From contig CAYRGN010000012.1 of the NCBI GenBank assembly GCA_964423865.1, forward strand, positions 1-64,000: a DNA stretch of 64,000 nucleotides, given 5' to 3'. The notes below the pieces were generated by a model, which was given only the letters and a program-made list of their open reading frames with translations, made no database searches and was not told the DNA's origin. The DNA comes from Leadbetterella sp964423865 (lineage in GTDB: Bacteria > Bacteroidota > Bacteroidia > Cytophagales > Spirosomataceae). The position numbers and the translations under genes are program-made. How positions within the stretch are numbered: the stretch's first letter is position 1; every line of letters begins with the position of its first letter. Of this stretch, positions 10,000 through 19,694 are shown piece by piece.

Positions 10000-11058
10000 T
10001 TATTCAGACATGATGTCCAGATAAGATTTGCGGAATGAAATAAAAATAACCGTGGCCACCAGCAGGATAAGCCCCGTTAGCCTTACGCTGATCCCTATGC
10101 GGGAGGTGAAGTCAAGCGGCAGCTTTACTGGCGTCAGGATATGAAAAAACTGGGTTTGCTCCACCAGCAGGTTGTTCAGGTTATCCAGGCTGTTCAAGTT
10201 GGTAAAGTAAAGATTCGACAGGTAGGTGTTGTCGCGGGTCAGCTTGGTAAGTGAACTCCCGGCGGCAGGATTAACCGCGTCGGGCTGCTCAAAGGTGGCT
10301 TTGGCCACACCCGAATCATTCTTCCGGAGAAGAGAGCTGAGACTGTCTACCCTCTTTTTCTGAATAGCGATCATTCTACGGGTTTTTACGGTCTTCATTT
10401 CCGTATAGAAGTTTTCCGTAGCCTTGAGCAGAGTTTCTAACCATGTTTTGGCGAGCAGTTCGTTACTTAGTTTTACCGAAAGGGTATATATGGAGGTTCC
10501 CTGCTCTTTTTCCATCACGGTGGCATCTTCCAATTTAAAGAAGATATCGCCCATAACCTGGTTTTCGTAAGGAGAGAATTCGGCAGGTTTTTTCTTTTCG
10601 AACCGCATTTGTCTGTAAGGCGAAGGATCCCGGAAAAAGCTTCCGCCCCATTCTTTGGTACGGATATCACTGCTGTCAATAAAGAAATTGACAAAAAGGT
10701 CTTTCTGCCCGAAGAGTTCCACTTCGGTCATCAGGGCATTTTCAAATACGGTCCGCGAGGTGATAATAAGGGGGAAGTTGGTGATGTCCATAAGCCCCGT
10801 GTTGGTAGCAGCCGGGCCCATAAAGGCAGCCAGGCCACCCAGCTGATTTTGCGCGTTGCCTTCCAGGTCAATATTAAACTGAATGCTGCCTCCATATATG
10901 CGGGTGGTGGAGAAATAATTATTTTTAATCATGTCATACAGGTTCCCCGCGACCAGCACAATCAGCAGAAGCTGCCAGTGACTGCCCAAAAACTGAATGT
11001 AATTGAAGATCGACTTTAGAAACTCTCTGGTCGATACCTGATCATTATTGTTTTCCAT
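10000..11058 (-). CDS. Wzz-type chain-length/co-polymerase-like membrane protein
   Basis: A 352-residue protein with one hydrophobic helix near residues 30-48 and another at about 322-343, and a large periplasmic part between them containing coiled-coil-like stretches. This is the plan of Wzz/PCP proteins that set polysaccharide length or couple to outer-membrane export. No cytoplasmic tyrosine kinase domain is attached. It lies two bases after the SLBB export protein gene and before the ABC permease. Confidence 0.8.
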   Translation of the reverse strand: MENNNDQVSTREFLKSIFNYIQFLGSHWQLLLIVLVAGNLYDMIKNNYFSTTRIYGGSIQFNIDLEGNAQNQLGGLAAFMGPAATNTGLMDITNFPLIITSRTVFENALMTEVELFGQKDLFVNFFIDSSDIRTKEWGGSFFRDPSPYRQMRFEKKKPAEFSPYENQVMGDIFFKLEDATVMEKEQGTSIYTLSVKLSNELLAKTWLETLLKATENFYTEMKTVKTRRMIAIQKKRVDSLSSLLRKNDSGVAKATFEQPDAVNPAAGSSLTKLTRDNTYLSNLYFTNLNSLDNLNNLLVEQTQFFHILTPVKLPLDFTSRIGISVRLTGLILLVATVIFISFRKSYLDIMSE

Positions 11059-11060
11059 AC

Positions 11061-13547
11061 TTACTTACTGAGCCTTATTAAACCGATGATAGTGACAATG
11101 GTAGCCAGGGTGCCGCTGATGGTGGCAATCATGCCGGAAAATTGATTGAACTGTTCCGCTGTGGTTTCCGCTTTCGGAGGAACCACAATTTCGCTGCCCG
11201 GCTCCACTTTGGGGTGGAAACGCATGAGCATGAATTTGCGGGTACGGTCTACACTGCCGTTCGAATACCGTATATAGACGCTCCCCTTAGCGGATTTCTT
11301 GGTGTATCCCCCAGCGGAGGAAATATAATCCAGGAAACTCTTTCGCGAATTGTATTTTACGGTGGTGGGATAGAGAATCTCCCCTTCAATTCTAACCGTT
11401 TCCAGTCTTTTCGGTATTACAATTTCATCGCCCTCCTGGAGAATCAGGTCGTAGGTGATGTCGTTGGGCCTGGCCAGGATCCGGCGGAGGTCAATCGGGA
11501 TATCTTCGTTGATATACGAATCGGCTTCCTCTCCCTCCAAAGTAGTGGTGGTGGCGGCGAGGTCCAGGGTAGGATCAAGGCCTTCCGTAGTTTTTATCTT
11601 ATTGCCTATATTGAGGTTTGTGAGTGTTTCTTCCCGCTTTTTACGTTGACGTTCGCTCAGAAAGGTTTTTCTCAGGAGGGTTACGCCGTCCAGGTAGGCC
11701 AGGTCGGTCAGGCCTCCTGCCCTTTCTATCAGGCGGGATACCCGTTCGTCTTTGTATTCTTTTCCATACGTGCCTGGGTACATCACTTCCCCGGAAATCT
11801 TCACCAGATTTTGTTTTTCATAGTTGGGAGAAGTACGTACGATGATCTCGTCAAAAGGTAAAAGATAGATGCTTTCCCGGGAATCTACCAGGGTAAGGTC
11901 CGGGCGCATACTGAACTGGATGATATCGGCGATCTGGGCGTCTGATTGCTTGGGATCAATGTTTCTTTTTCTCCGCGCAATCTCGATCCGCGACAGGGAA
12001 GCCGCTTCGGTAAGGCCGCCTACCCGTACGATCACGTCCTGAACGGTCATGTCTTTTACATAAGGAAGTTCGATACCTTCTTTCGCGTCTTCATGGTTGA
12101 CCGCGCCCCGGATCCGGATGATAGATTGTTCGGTAAGTTCAAAAATACTCGGCACAATGACTTCGTCAAGGCGCTTCAGCTTAAGGTCTTCCGATTTCCC
12201 GTCCAGGATGTCGTTGTAGTTGACCGAGATGTTCGAAATGGAGAGGTCGTTGTTGGTTCGGTTAATGTTGATACGCCCCTGGAGAGATTCCTCTTTTAAT
12301 CCCGCCGCCGACTTTACCAGTTCGGTCAGGGTAGGGTTGGAGTCCAGGGAGTATTCACCCGGGCGGAAAACGGCGCCGGTGATGGTGACCATGTTTTGAA
12401 TACGGTCCAGTACCTTCTCAATCACCAGGGAGTCGCCCATGAACACTTCTTCCTGAGAGAAATCCGGTTTGCTGATGTTGACAATCCGACGTTCAATGGC
12501 CGTATTGCGGTAAATTTTGACAATATCGGAATAGGCGTACTGGTTAAAGCCACCCGCATAACTCAGGAGGTCGCTGAGTTTTTCACCGGGCTTCACCTCG
12601 AAAAGGCCCGTGCGTTTGGTGAAACCGGATACCGCTACGCGGGAAACAAATGGACCTACGTGTATCACGTCCTGGTCTTGTAGGAGACGGTTACCGGAGG
12701 CGTAGCCTTTCATGATCAATTCGTACAGATCCAGGCGGGCGATCTCCCGGTTGCCCCGAACCAGTACAATGTCACGGTAGGTACCGATATCGTTGGGCCC
12801 GCCCGAAACGTGAAGGGCCGCGATAATGTCACTGAAGGAAGTGAGGGTATGAATGCCGGGTGCCACCACTTCTCCGGTGACCTGTACTTTAATTACTTTG
12901 AAGCCGGTAAGCGACAACCGCACCCAGGTGTTGCCGGTTCTGATGCCGGTGTAGGTTCGGGCCAGGGCGTTCTTTATCTTTTCGGTCGCCGTTCCTATGT
13001 CCAGGTTACCGACTTGTACCACCCCGCTTTTTTCCAGGACTACATAGCCGTCTGCGTTGATCTTTGCCGTTTGTACATTCTGGGAAAAACCATATACGGT
13101 AATCTCCAGTTCATCGCCCGGGCCGAGTACGTAATTATTGGGAGTGGCGATGTTGACCGCCTGGGTGACATCAAACTTTGAATTGGCAAAAAGTGAACTT
13201 CCGAAAGTTCTTTTGATGATGGTGGCGCGGTTTCCGTCCGCGGCGATTTCCGCCTCCCGGGCCAGCCGATAGACCTCCTCCGCTTCAATGGCTGCCGCGT
13301 CTTCGGTCGTAAGGGCCAGTGTGCGGGCATCCGTACCGGTCGTGGCCGGTATCCGCCCTTCGCGGGTGGTGGTGCGGTTAGTTCCGTTCTTTACGGTCTG
13401 GTCCGTAGTCTTCTGGGTAGTTGTCTTGGCCTCTTTTTCCTTTTCTATTTCTTGTGCAGTTACCGCCCCTGCGAGAGATAGATTCAATAATAAAACTAAA
13501 ACTATCTTAACAATTAAATTTGTCTTCCTAAATTTGAACAATTTCAT
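11061..13547 (-). CDS. Outer-membrane polysaccharide export protein with several SLBB domains
   Basis: An 828-residue Wza-family protein. It has a signal peptide to about residue 32 (GAVTAQ). A low-complexity Thr/Glu-rich stretch follows, then the poly-export domain starting at NYVLGPGDELEITVYG (about residue 130). After this come repeated SLBB-like beta-grasp segments (for example VTGEVVAPG, ITGAVFRPGEY, ISGEVMYPGTY, IEGEILYPTT). A membrane helix lies at the C-terminus (about 800-825). It is first in the operon and should form the periplasm-spanning and outer-membrane conduit. It is about twice the length of E. coli Wza because of the extra SLBB units. Confidence 0.92.
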   Translation of the reverse strand: MKLFKFRKTNLIVKIVLVLLLNLSLAGAVTAQEIEKEKEAKTTTQKTTDQTVKNGTNRTTTREGRIPATTGTDARTLALTTEDAAAIEAEEVYRLAREAEIAADGNRATIIKRTFGSSLFANSKFDVTQAVNIATPNNYVLGPGDELEITVYGFSQNVQTAKINADGYVVLEKSGVVQVGNLDIGTATEKIKNALARTYTGIRTGNTWVRLSLTGFKVIKVQVTGEVVAPGIHTLTSFSDIIAALHVSGGPNDIGTYRDIVLVRGNREIARLDLYELIMKGYASGNRLLQDQDVIHVGPFVSRVAVSGFTKRTGLFEVKPGEKLSDLLSYAGGFNQYAYSDIVKIYRNTAIERRIVNISKPDFSQEEVFMGDSLVIEKVLDRIQNMVTITGAVFRPGEYSLDSNPTLTELVKSAAGLKEESLQGRININRTNNDLSISNISVNYNDILDGKSEDLKLKRLDEVIVPSIFELTEQSIIRIRGAVNHEDAKEGIELPYVKDMTVQDVIVRVGGLTEAASLSRIEIARRKRNIDPKQSDAQIADIIQFSMRPDLTLVDSRESIYLLPFDEIIVRTSPNYEKQNLVKISGEVMYPGTYGKEYKDERVSRLIERAGGLTDLAYLDGVTLLRKTFLSERQRKKREETLTNLNIGNKIKTTEGLDPTLDLAATTTTLEGEEADSYINEDIPIDLRRILARPNDITYDLILQEGDEIVIPKRLETVRIEGEILYPTTVKYNSRKSFLDYISSAGGYTKKSAKGSVYIRYSNGSVDRTRKFMLMRFHPKVEPGSEIVVPPKAETTAEQFNQFSGMIATISGTLATIVTIIGLIRLSK

Positions 13548-13579
13548 TGGATGCGTTTTCCTGTTACTTAAGCAATGTA

Positions 13580-13611
13580 CAAAAATACAAGAAGAAACTG
13601 AATAAATCAGA
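13580..13611 (-). promoter_or_regulatory. Promoter of the polysaccharide export operon
   Basis: The minus strand has TATTTTTG (13580-13587), matching TAnnTTTG, with TCTG 20 bases upstream (13608-13611) as a three-of-four match to TTTG. The leader would be about 30 bases. Confidence 0.45.
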
Positions 13612-13687
13612 ACTTTGTAATAGAAAGATAAATCATCACCTGTATTACTTTTTTATAAACGATTGAATCGGAGGTTTAATATTAGTT

Positions 13688-15571
13688 ATGGCGGAGAATA
13701 ATTACGACGAGAGCAGTATTCGTTCATTGGACTGGAAAGAACATATACGGTTACGGCCGGGAATGTATATCGGGAAACTGGGCGACGGATCGGCTCCGGA
13801 CGACGGAATTTACGTGTTGCTGAAAGAAGTGCTGGACAACTGTATCGATGAATACGCAATGGGCCACGGAAAGGCCATTGAAGTGGTGATTGACGAGGGA
13901 AAGGTATCGGTGCGCGATTACGGGCGGGGAATTCCCCTCGGGAAAGTGGTGGATGTGGTCTCCAAAATCAATACCGGCGCCAAGTACGATTCTAAGGCCT
14001 TTCAGAAAGCCGTAGGACTAAACGGGGTGGGTACGAAAGCGGTTAACGCCCTTTCTTCCTACTTTAGCGTCACGGCCATTCGGGAAGGAGAAATGAAGTC
14101 GGCCACGTTTGAAAGAGGAGAACTGCAATCAGAGAGCGGAATAGAGCCTACCGACGGTAAAAACGGTACGTATGTGGTTTTTGAACCCGACAATACCGTG
14201 TTTAAAAACTACCATTTCATCGGCCAGTATGTGGAAAACATGATCTGGAATTACTGTTACCTCAATTCCGGTCTGTCGCTCTACCTGAACCGCAAAAAGT
14301 TTTATTCGGCCAACGGACTGCTCGACCTGCTGCTTCGTAAAACCGATGAGGCCTCCCTGCGTTACCCTATCATTCACCTGAAAGGAGAAGACATTGAAAT
14401 GGCCCTCACCCACGGTAACCAATACGGGGAGGAGTACTACTCTTTTGTAAACGGACAAAATACCACCCAGGGTGGAACACATCTCTCGGCCTTCAAGGAG
14501 GCGATTGTGAAAACCGTCCGCGACCATTATGGCAAAGACTATGCCTCGGAAGACGTGCGCCAGTCCATTATCGGTGCCATCGCCGTGCGAATACAGGAAC
14601 CCGTCTTCGAGTCTCAGACCAAGACCAAACTGGGGTCAAACAATATCAGCCTTGACGAAAACGCGCCGACCGTAAGAACCTTTGTGAATGATTTTGTGAA
14701 GGAAAAATTAGATAATTTCCTGCACATGAACCCCGAAGTGAAAGATGCGTTGAAACGCCGTATTGAGCAGTCGGAAAGAGAGCGGAAAGAGCTGGCAGGC
14801 GTCAAAAAGATCGCCAATGAAAGGGCCAAAAAGGCTAACCTACATAACAAGAAACTTCGGGACTGCCGCTTTCACCTCACCGACGAGAAGTTTGAGGGCA
14901 AGCAGGATACCATGCTCTTTATTACCGAGGGAGATTCGGCCAGCGGATCGATCACCAAAGCCCGTAACCCCGAAACCCAGGCCGTGTTTAGCCTGAGAGG
15001 AAAACCCCTCAACTGTTACGGTCTCAGCAAGAAGGTAGTGTACGAAAACGAGGAATTTAACTTGTTGCAGCACGCACTTGACATTGAAAACGGCATAGAA
15101 ACCCTTCGGTATAACCAGATTATTATCGCTACAGACGCCGACGTGGACGGATCCCACATCCGCCTCCTGCTGCTGACTTTCTTCCTCCAGTTTTTCCCGG
15201 AGCTGGTGAGAGAGGGGCACCTGTTTATTCTCCAAACCCCGCTTTTCCGGGTGAGAAACAAAAAAGAAACCATTTATTGTTATTCCGAAGAAGAAAAACA
15301 GCTGGCCATACAGAAGCTCGGAGGAAAACCGGAGATCACCAGGTTTAAAGGACTGGGCGAAATTTCTCCTCACGAGTTTGAAGGGTTTATCTCGAAAGAC
15401 ATTAAACTGGACCCGGTGATTCTGGAAAAGGAATCGGCCATTCCCAAAATTCTCAGCTATTACATGGGCAAGAATACACCGGAACGCCAGGTGTTTATTA
15501 TTGATAACCTGATTGTGGAACAGGATATTGTAGAGGAAAAGAACATTGTAGTGGAGACTGTAGACGAATAA
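13688..15571 (+). CDS. parE: DNA topoisomerase IV subunit B
   Basis: A 627-residue type IIA topoisomerase ATPase subunit. It has the GHKL motifs (EVLDNCIDEY, DYGRGIP, GLNGVGTKAVNAL) and the TOPRIM motifs (EGDSASGS and TDADVDGSHIR). The length and the RLRPGMYIGKLGDGS start fit ParE rather than the longer GyrB. With ParC, which is not in the window, it unlinks daughter chromosomes. It is divergent from the polysaccharide operon, and pheA follows after four bases. Confidence 0.9.
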   Translation: MAENNYDESSIRSLDWKEHIRLRPGMYIGKLGDGSAPDDGIYVLLKEVLDNCIDEYAMGHGKAIEVVIDEGKVSVRDYGRGIPLGKVVDVVSKINTGAKYDSKAFQKAVGLNGVGTKAVNALSSYFSVTAIREGEMKSATFERGELQSESGIEPTDGKNGTYVVFEPDNTVFKNYHFIGQYVENMIWNYCYLNSGLSLYLNRKKFYSANGLLDLLLRKTDEASLRYPIIHLKGEDIEMALTHGNQYGEEYYSFVNGQNTTQGGTHLSAFKEAIVKTVRDHYGKDYASEDVRQSIIGAIAVRIQEPVFESQTKTKLGSNNISLDENAPTVRTFVNDFVKEKLDNFLHMNPEVKDALKRRIEQSERERKELAGVKKIANERAKKANLHNKKLRDCRFHLTDEKFEGKQDTMLFITEGDSASGSITKARNPETQAVFSLRGKPLNCYGLSKKVVYENEEFNLLQHALDIENGIETLRYNQIIIATDADVDGSHIRLLLLTFFLQFFPELVREGHLFILQTPLFRVRNKKETIYCYSEEEKQLAIQKLGGKPEITRFKGLGEISPHEFEGFISKDIKLDPVILEKESAIPKILSYYMGKNTPERQVFIIDNLIVEQDIVEEKNIVVETVDE

Positions 15572-15575
15572 GCAA

Positions 15576-16649
15576 ATGACCATAGAAGAAGCAAGAAGAG
15601 AGATAGACCGCATTGATGAACAGATGATCTCCCTCCTGAACGAACGTATGCAATGGGTGCAGCGGGTAGGGGAGATTAAGAAAGAGAGCAAAGGTTCGAT
15701 ATACCGGCCCGAAAGGGAAAAATGGATCGTAGAGAGGATGGTCAGCCTTTCCGAAGGGCCTTTGACCCCGTCTGCGATAGAAGCGATTTTTCTGGAGATA
15801 TTCGCCGCGGCAAGAAACATTGAGCTGCCGGAAAGAGTGGCTTTTCTGGGGCCGGAGGGCAGTTTTACCCATCAGGCGGCGGAGAGCCGTTTCGGTGCCA
15901 TATCCGAATACATGACTCTGCCTACCATCCGGGCCGTATTTGAGGCCGTAGAGACCGAACGCGCGCGTTTTGGGGTGATCCCCATCGAAAATAACCAGGA
16001 GGGTATTGTCTATGAGACGGTAGACCTGCTGAGTGAAACCGAGGTGTCGATTGCCGCCGAACTGAAAATTCCGGTACACTTTTCCCTGGCTACCGAGGCC
16101 GAAAACCCGGCCCGCATCAAGCGTATTTATTCCAAAGACATTGCTTTTCGCCAGTGCCGGGGCTTCCTGAATAAATATTTTGAGCAGCATAACCCGGAAG
16201 AAATCCAGGTGGAGTCCACTTCCAAAGCCGCCCGCCTGGCCGCGGAAGACCCCGAATCGGCCGCTATTTGCAGCGAAATCGCCGCCAAGTTATTCCGCCT
16301 GCCGGTGCTGTTTCACAATATTGAAGACAACAGCAATAACCGGACACGCTTTTTTATTCTCGGGAAGAACTATGAAAACGCGCCTTCCGGGAACGACAAG
16401 ACCACCATCGTGGCCCGCTTGCCCAAGACCGACGAGGCCGGATCTCTCGCCCGTTTTCTGCAAGATTTCCGGAAAGCCAATATCAACCTTACGAAGATTG
16501 AGAGCCGCCCCTATAAAGGAAGCGAAGACTTTAATTTCTGGTTTTATATTGAATTCCTGGGGTATTACAAAGACGAGACCTTCCAGAAAATCCTGAAAAA
16601 ACACGGAAGTTATATCAAGGTGCTGGGAAGTTATGTGAGGAACGCGTAA
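15576..16649 (+). CDS. pheA: Bifunctional chorismate mutase/prephenate dehydratase
   Basis: A 357-residue enzyme with an AroQ-type chorismate mutase at residues 1-85 (REIDRIDEQMISLLNER). The prephenate dehydratase domain lies at about 90-270 (VAFLGPEGSFTHQAA and ESTSKAARLA, with NNRTRFFI at its end). An ACT domain (about 275-355, with IESRPYKG) would bind phenylalanine for feedback control. It converts chorismate to phenylpyruvate. It is four bases from parE, so probably cotranscribed. Its stop is two bases from the convergent membrane protein gene. Confidence 0.94.
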   Translation: MTIEEARREIDRIDEQMISLLNERMQWVQRVGEIKKESKGSIYRPEREKWIVERMVSLSEGPLTPSAIEAIFLEIFAAARNIELPERVAFLGPEGSFTHQAAESRFGAISEYMTLPTIRAVFEAVETERARFGVIPIENNQEGIVYETVDLLSETEVSIAAELKIPVHFSLATEAENPARIKRIYSKDIAFRQCRGFLNKYFEQHNPEEIQVESTSKAARLAAEDPESAAICSEIAAKLFRLPVLFHNIEDNSNNRTRFFILGKNYENAPSGNDKTTIVARLPKTDEAGSLARFLQDFRKANINLTKIESRPYKGSEDFNFWFYIEFLGYYKDETFQKILKKHGSYIKVLGSYVRNA

Positions 16650-16651
16650 AG

Positions 16652-18304
16652 TTATTGAATGCCGGAGATGAACCGTTCCGGCGTCAATACCCTTTGAAGA
16701 TCCCATTTTTTGAATCCGTCTTCCTGCTTTTCAATTTTGTATAGACGGTAGTTCTCCCGCGGGATCACATTCACAGGGAAAACTGCGTTGTAGAGTCCGG
16801 AATAGTAGCGACCCCGGAGCAGTAGGTCTTTCAGGTTTCCCCGGATGGGGCTGGCCGGGAAGATATACCGGCCCCGGTCCGATTCCAGGGTGAAGTAGGT
16901 TTCCGTGTCGCTGCTTCCCGAAATGATCAGGTATTGGTCTACTATGCTGAAGTCCAGGTTTTCGCGACCGATTGCCGCTTGCCATTCATCAAAATGGAGA
17001 AGCTCGGATTCTGGGAAGACATACCGGCCCGAAGCCAGAGGGGTCTGGAGAAGAGGGTTGACGTGTGCTACATGGCTGGAGTCGCTGTAGCCGTTGGCCC
17101 AGGTGCCGTTATGTTGGTAGTTGATGGCGTCTGTAAGGCAATTGTTTTTGAAATTTAAGGCTTTGGCTGTGGCATGGTAGTAGGAGAGGAGCAGGCAGCC
17201 GAGCGCTACCGCTGCCACAAGACGACTCCCTTTTCCTGAATACCGGGTGGTGTAGAAACCCCATAAGGCCACCAGGAAAAAAGAGGAATTGATGGTATAG
17301 CGACTCAATACAGGGAAACCCGTGCGGGTGAGGCCCATCATCACGCCCGTAGCCAGGAAAAACGCCGCCATGGCCAGGAAAAACTGGTCAGACGGGTTGT
17401 CTCTTAATTTTTGCAGGGAATCGCTCAGTTTGCGTAAAGGGTATTTTTTCAAAACCAGGAATACCCATAAAATCACGGCCGCCAGCCCGGTAACCTGGGG
17501 CAACAGCTGTTTGAGCGGAGAGTTCACCCAGGTCGTGGAGAGCTCTACCAGGTTGAGAGAGTAGGCACCTAAAAATTCAAAGCCGTAACGAAGTGCCGCC
17601 AGGGGGTTTTCCAGGGGAGAAACTACTGCCGTGTCGGTCCATTCGGGTTTTGTATAGCCCGAAAAATAGAAGATAATCGTTAAGACCGACAAGGCTGTCC
17701 ACAGCGCGGCTTGTTTGTATTTTTGGTTCACCAGCAATACCAATGCGCCTAAAATAAAGGTGAGAATGCCGTTTCCGTGCGAAAAAATGGCGGCCAATGC
17801 AAAAAGAAAACCCAGAGTAAAACTTCTTTTAAAAATCAGAAAGTACAGGCTTAACAGCATATATAAGATCACTGAAAAGTTCTGAAAAGGCACCATCAGC
17901 GATTGCAGACTCTCGTAATACTGGGCGTGAAAGATCAGGAAAAGTATCGGAACCAGGGCCAGGAGGGAGGTGTTTTGCCTTCTCATCACCTTGACCAGCA
18001 CCAGGAAAATGGCCACCAGGTTGAGGAAACCCAACAGAGCTAGAGCTTTCAGCTCAAATTTGCCAGTAATAAGATAGATCAGTAAGGTGAAGATCCGGTC
18101 ATTGACCACCCGGTGTTCGTTATTGAGAGAAATGAAATTCTGAAACTTTTCGGAAAAGGATTTGTCCGTAAACAGGTCATGTACGGGTAGGATAATACCG
18201 TGGAAGTCATCCCACCAGGGGATATTCACCGTTATCGCATTCTGGAAACACCAGAGTACCGCAATGCTTGCCAGGGCGATAAACCCAAAAACCAGTTTTT
18301 TCAT
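16652..18304 (-). CDS. Large membrane protein, possible GT-C-type glycosyltransferase
   Basis: A 550-residue protein with about ten to twelve hydrophobic helices in the first ~375 residues and a soluble C-terminal part of ~170 residues. Right after helix 1 is the loop NIPWWDDFHG; an acidic DD pair in this loop is where GT-C lipid-sugar transferases carry their catalytic residues. I do not recognise a named family, so the transferase role is inference. The gene stands alone. Its start region abuts the palindromic repeats at 18303-18591. Confidence 0.6.
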   Translation of the reverse strand: MKKLVFGFIALASIAVLWCFQNAITVNIPWWDDFHGIILPVHDLFTDKSFSEKFQNFISLNNEHRVVNDRIFTLLIYLITGKFELKALALLGFLNLVAIFLVLVKVMRRQNTSLLALVPILFLIFHAQYYESLQSLMVPFQNFSVILYMLLSLYFLIFKRSFTLGFLFALAAIFSHGNGILTFILGALVLLVNQKYKQAALWTALSVLTIIFYFSGYTKPEWTDTAVVSPLENPLAALRYGFEFLGAYSLNLVELSTTWVNSPLKQLLPQVTGLAAVILWVFLVLKKYPLRKLSDSLQKLRDNPSDQFFLAMAAFFLATGVMMGLTRTGFPVLSRYTINSSFFLVALWGFYTTRYSGKGSRLVAAVALGCLLLSYYHATAKALNFKNNCLTDAINYQHNGTWANGYSDSSHVAHVNPLLQTPLASGRYVFPESELLHFDEWQAAIGRENLDFSIVDQYLIISGSSDTETYFTLESDRGRYIFPASPIRGNLKDLLLRGRYYSGLYNAVFPVNVIPRENYRLYKIEKQEDGFKKWDLQRVLTPERFISGIQ

Positions 18305-18591
18305 GTGTATAAAATTTTTGCTTTCAGCCTTCAGCTATCAGCAGTCAGCTTATTCATAGGCCGGTTGGTGTGCCGGTTTTCTGATAGCTGATAGCTGAAT
18401 GCTCATGGCTATTTCATGTGTATAAAAATTTAGTCGGGCGGCGAACCGCTATCAGCTATCAGCTATCAGCATTCAGCTTATTCATTGGGGGGGGGGCGCC
18501 TAGCCGGCGGTCGGGCGGAAGGCCGCCCCGCGACGCTTCGCTGGTGTGCCGGTTTTCTGACCACCCGGCTGATAGCTGAATGCTCATGGCT
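18303..18591. repeat. Two tandem copies of a palindromic intergenic element
   Basis: Copy 1 is about 18303-18410 and copy 2 about 18411-18591. Each opens with ATTTCATGTGTATAAAA or similar, runs into AGCTATCAGC-type heptamers, and closes with the inverse (GATAGCTGAATGCTCATGGC), so it can fold into a long hairpin. Copy 2 also has a GC-rich centre (GCGCCTAGCCGGCGGTCGGG). A third copy lies at 54876-55060. Together with 18615-18748 these repeats account for the whole gap between the two genes; no coding sequence is seen there. Confidence 0.8.
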
Positions 18592-18614
18592 ATTTCATGT
18601 GTATATGTTAGTTT

Positions 18615-18748
18615 TGAGTAGTGAGTAGTGAGTAGTGAGTAGTGAGTAGGGAGTAGGGAGTAGGGAGTATTGAGTATCGGGTTTATTGAGGCGCTGTTAA
18701 TATACCGCGTACTCACTACTCACTACTCCCTACTCAATACTCACTACT
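18615..18748. repeat. Facing heptamer arrays (GAGTAGT)
   Basis: The 7-base unit GAGTAGT/GAGTAGG is repeated about eight times at 18615-18676. A ~30-base spacer follows, then the same heptamer in inverse orientation (ACTCACT type) at 18709-18748. The inverted half touches the stop codon of ribF. The two halves could pair into a hairpin in RNA or single-stranded DNA. Confidence 0.88.
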
Positions 18749-19689
18749 TAATTACTTCCCCCCAGCATCCTCTTCGCTGTTTCTACATCAGCCTTAATCT
18801 GCTGTATCAGCGTTTCAATACCGTCAAACTTTTGTTCGTCACGGATAAAGTCCACGATCTCTACCCTTACGGTTTCCCCGTAAATATCGTCAGAAAAATC
18901 AAAGATATACACTTCCTGGGTAACGCCTTTCCCTTCTACTGTGGGGCGTACTCCAATATTCATTACTCCTCCGTATTGCAGGCCTCTCACCCAGGCTTTT
19001 ACGGCATAAACACCGTTTTTGGGGATAAGTTTAAACTCATTGGCAATATTCACATTTGCTGTGGGAAAGCCGATTTGTCGTCCCAGTTGCCGGCCCTTGA
19101 CCACCGTTCCCGAAAAGTCATAATTCCGGCCCAGCAGTTCGTTCGCCGTCAGGATATTCCCTTCTGCCAGCGCTTTCCTGATTTTGGTAGAGCTGATGGT
19201 AATATTGTCTATTTCCTGGCGATTGATCTCTTCAATCTCCATCTTAAAACGCTCCGAATGCTGGAGGAGATAGTCTATACCCCCTTCCCGGTTTCTACCG
19301 AAGCGATGGTCATAGCCGATCACTATGGCTTTGGTTCCAAAGCCGCTGATCAGTACATCCTCAATATATTGCTCACAGCTCAGTTCCGAAAATTCTCGGG
19401 TAAACGGCAGGATTACAAGGTGATCAATACCCAGTTTTTCCAGCAATTCGGTCTTTTCTTCAATGGTGGTGAGAATACGGGTCACCCGGGTGTGACTGTC
19501 GGGTGAAAGCACGAGTTTGGGGTGAGGCCAGAACGTCAGTAAAACCGATTCACCCCCCACTTCCTGCGCCTTCTCAATCAGGCGCGACAAAATTTTCCGG
19601 TGACCGATATGCACACCGTCGAAAGTGCCGGTGGTCACAATGGCGTTTCCTTTCGGCTTAAATTCGGAGAGATTATGGTAGATGTTCAT
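18748..19689 (-). CDS. ribF: Bifunctional riboflavin kinase/FAD synthetase
   Basis: A 313-residue enzyme. The N-terminal adenylyltransferase domain has the nucleotide-binding GTFDGVHIGHRKIL motif and GYDHRFGRNREGG. The C-terminal kinase domain starts near residue 180 with GRQLGRQIGFPTANV. It makes FMN and then FAD from riboflavin. It is last of the ftsX-DUF3098-uppP-truB-ribF unit, five bases after truB. Inverted heptamer repeats reach its stop codon. Confidence 0.94.
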   Translation of the reverse strand: MNIYHNLSEFKPKGNAIVTTGTFDGVHIGHRKILSRLIEKAQEVGGESVLLTFWPHPKLVLSPDSHTRVTRILTTIEEKTELLEKLGIDHLVILPFTREFSELSCEQYIEDVLISGFGTKAIVIGYDHRFGRNREGGIDYLLQHSERFKMEIEEINRQEIDNITISSTKIRKALAEGNILTANELLGRNYDFSGTVVKGRQLGRQIGFPTANVNIANEFKLIPKNGVYAVKAWVRGLQYGGVMNIGVRPTVEGKGVTQEVYIFDFSDDIYGETVRVEIVDFIRDEQKFDGIETLIQQIKADVETAKRMLGGSN

Positions 19690-19694
19690 TAGGT

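Noticed and set aside
18615..18748. Heptamer arrays as a CRISPR array
   Set aside because: The units are contiguous seven-base repeats without spacers, and no cas gene is present.
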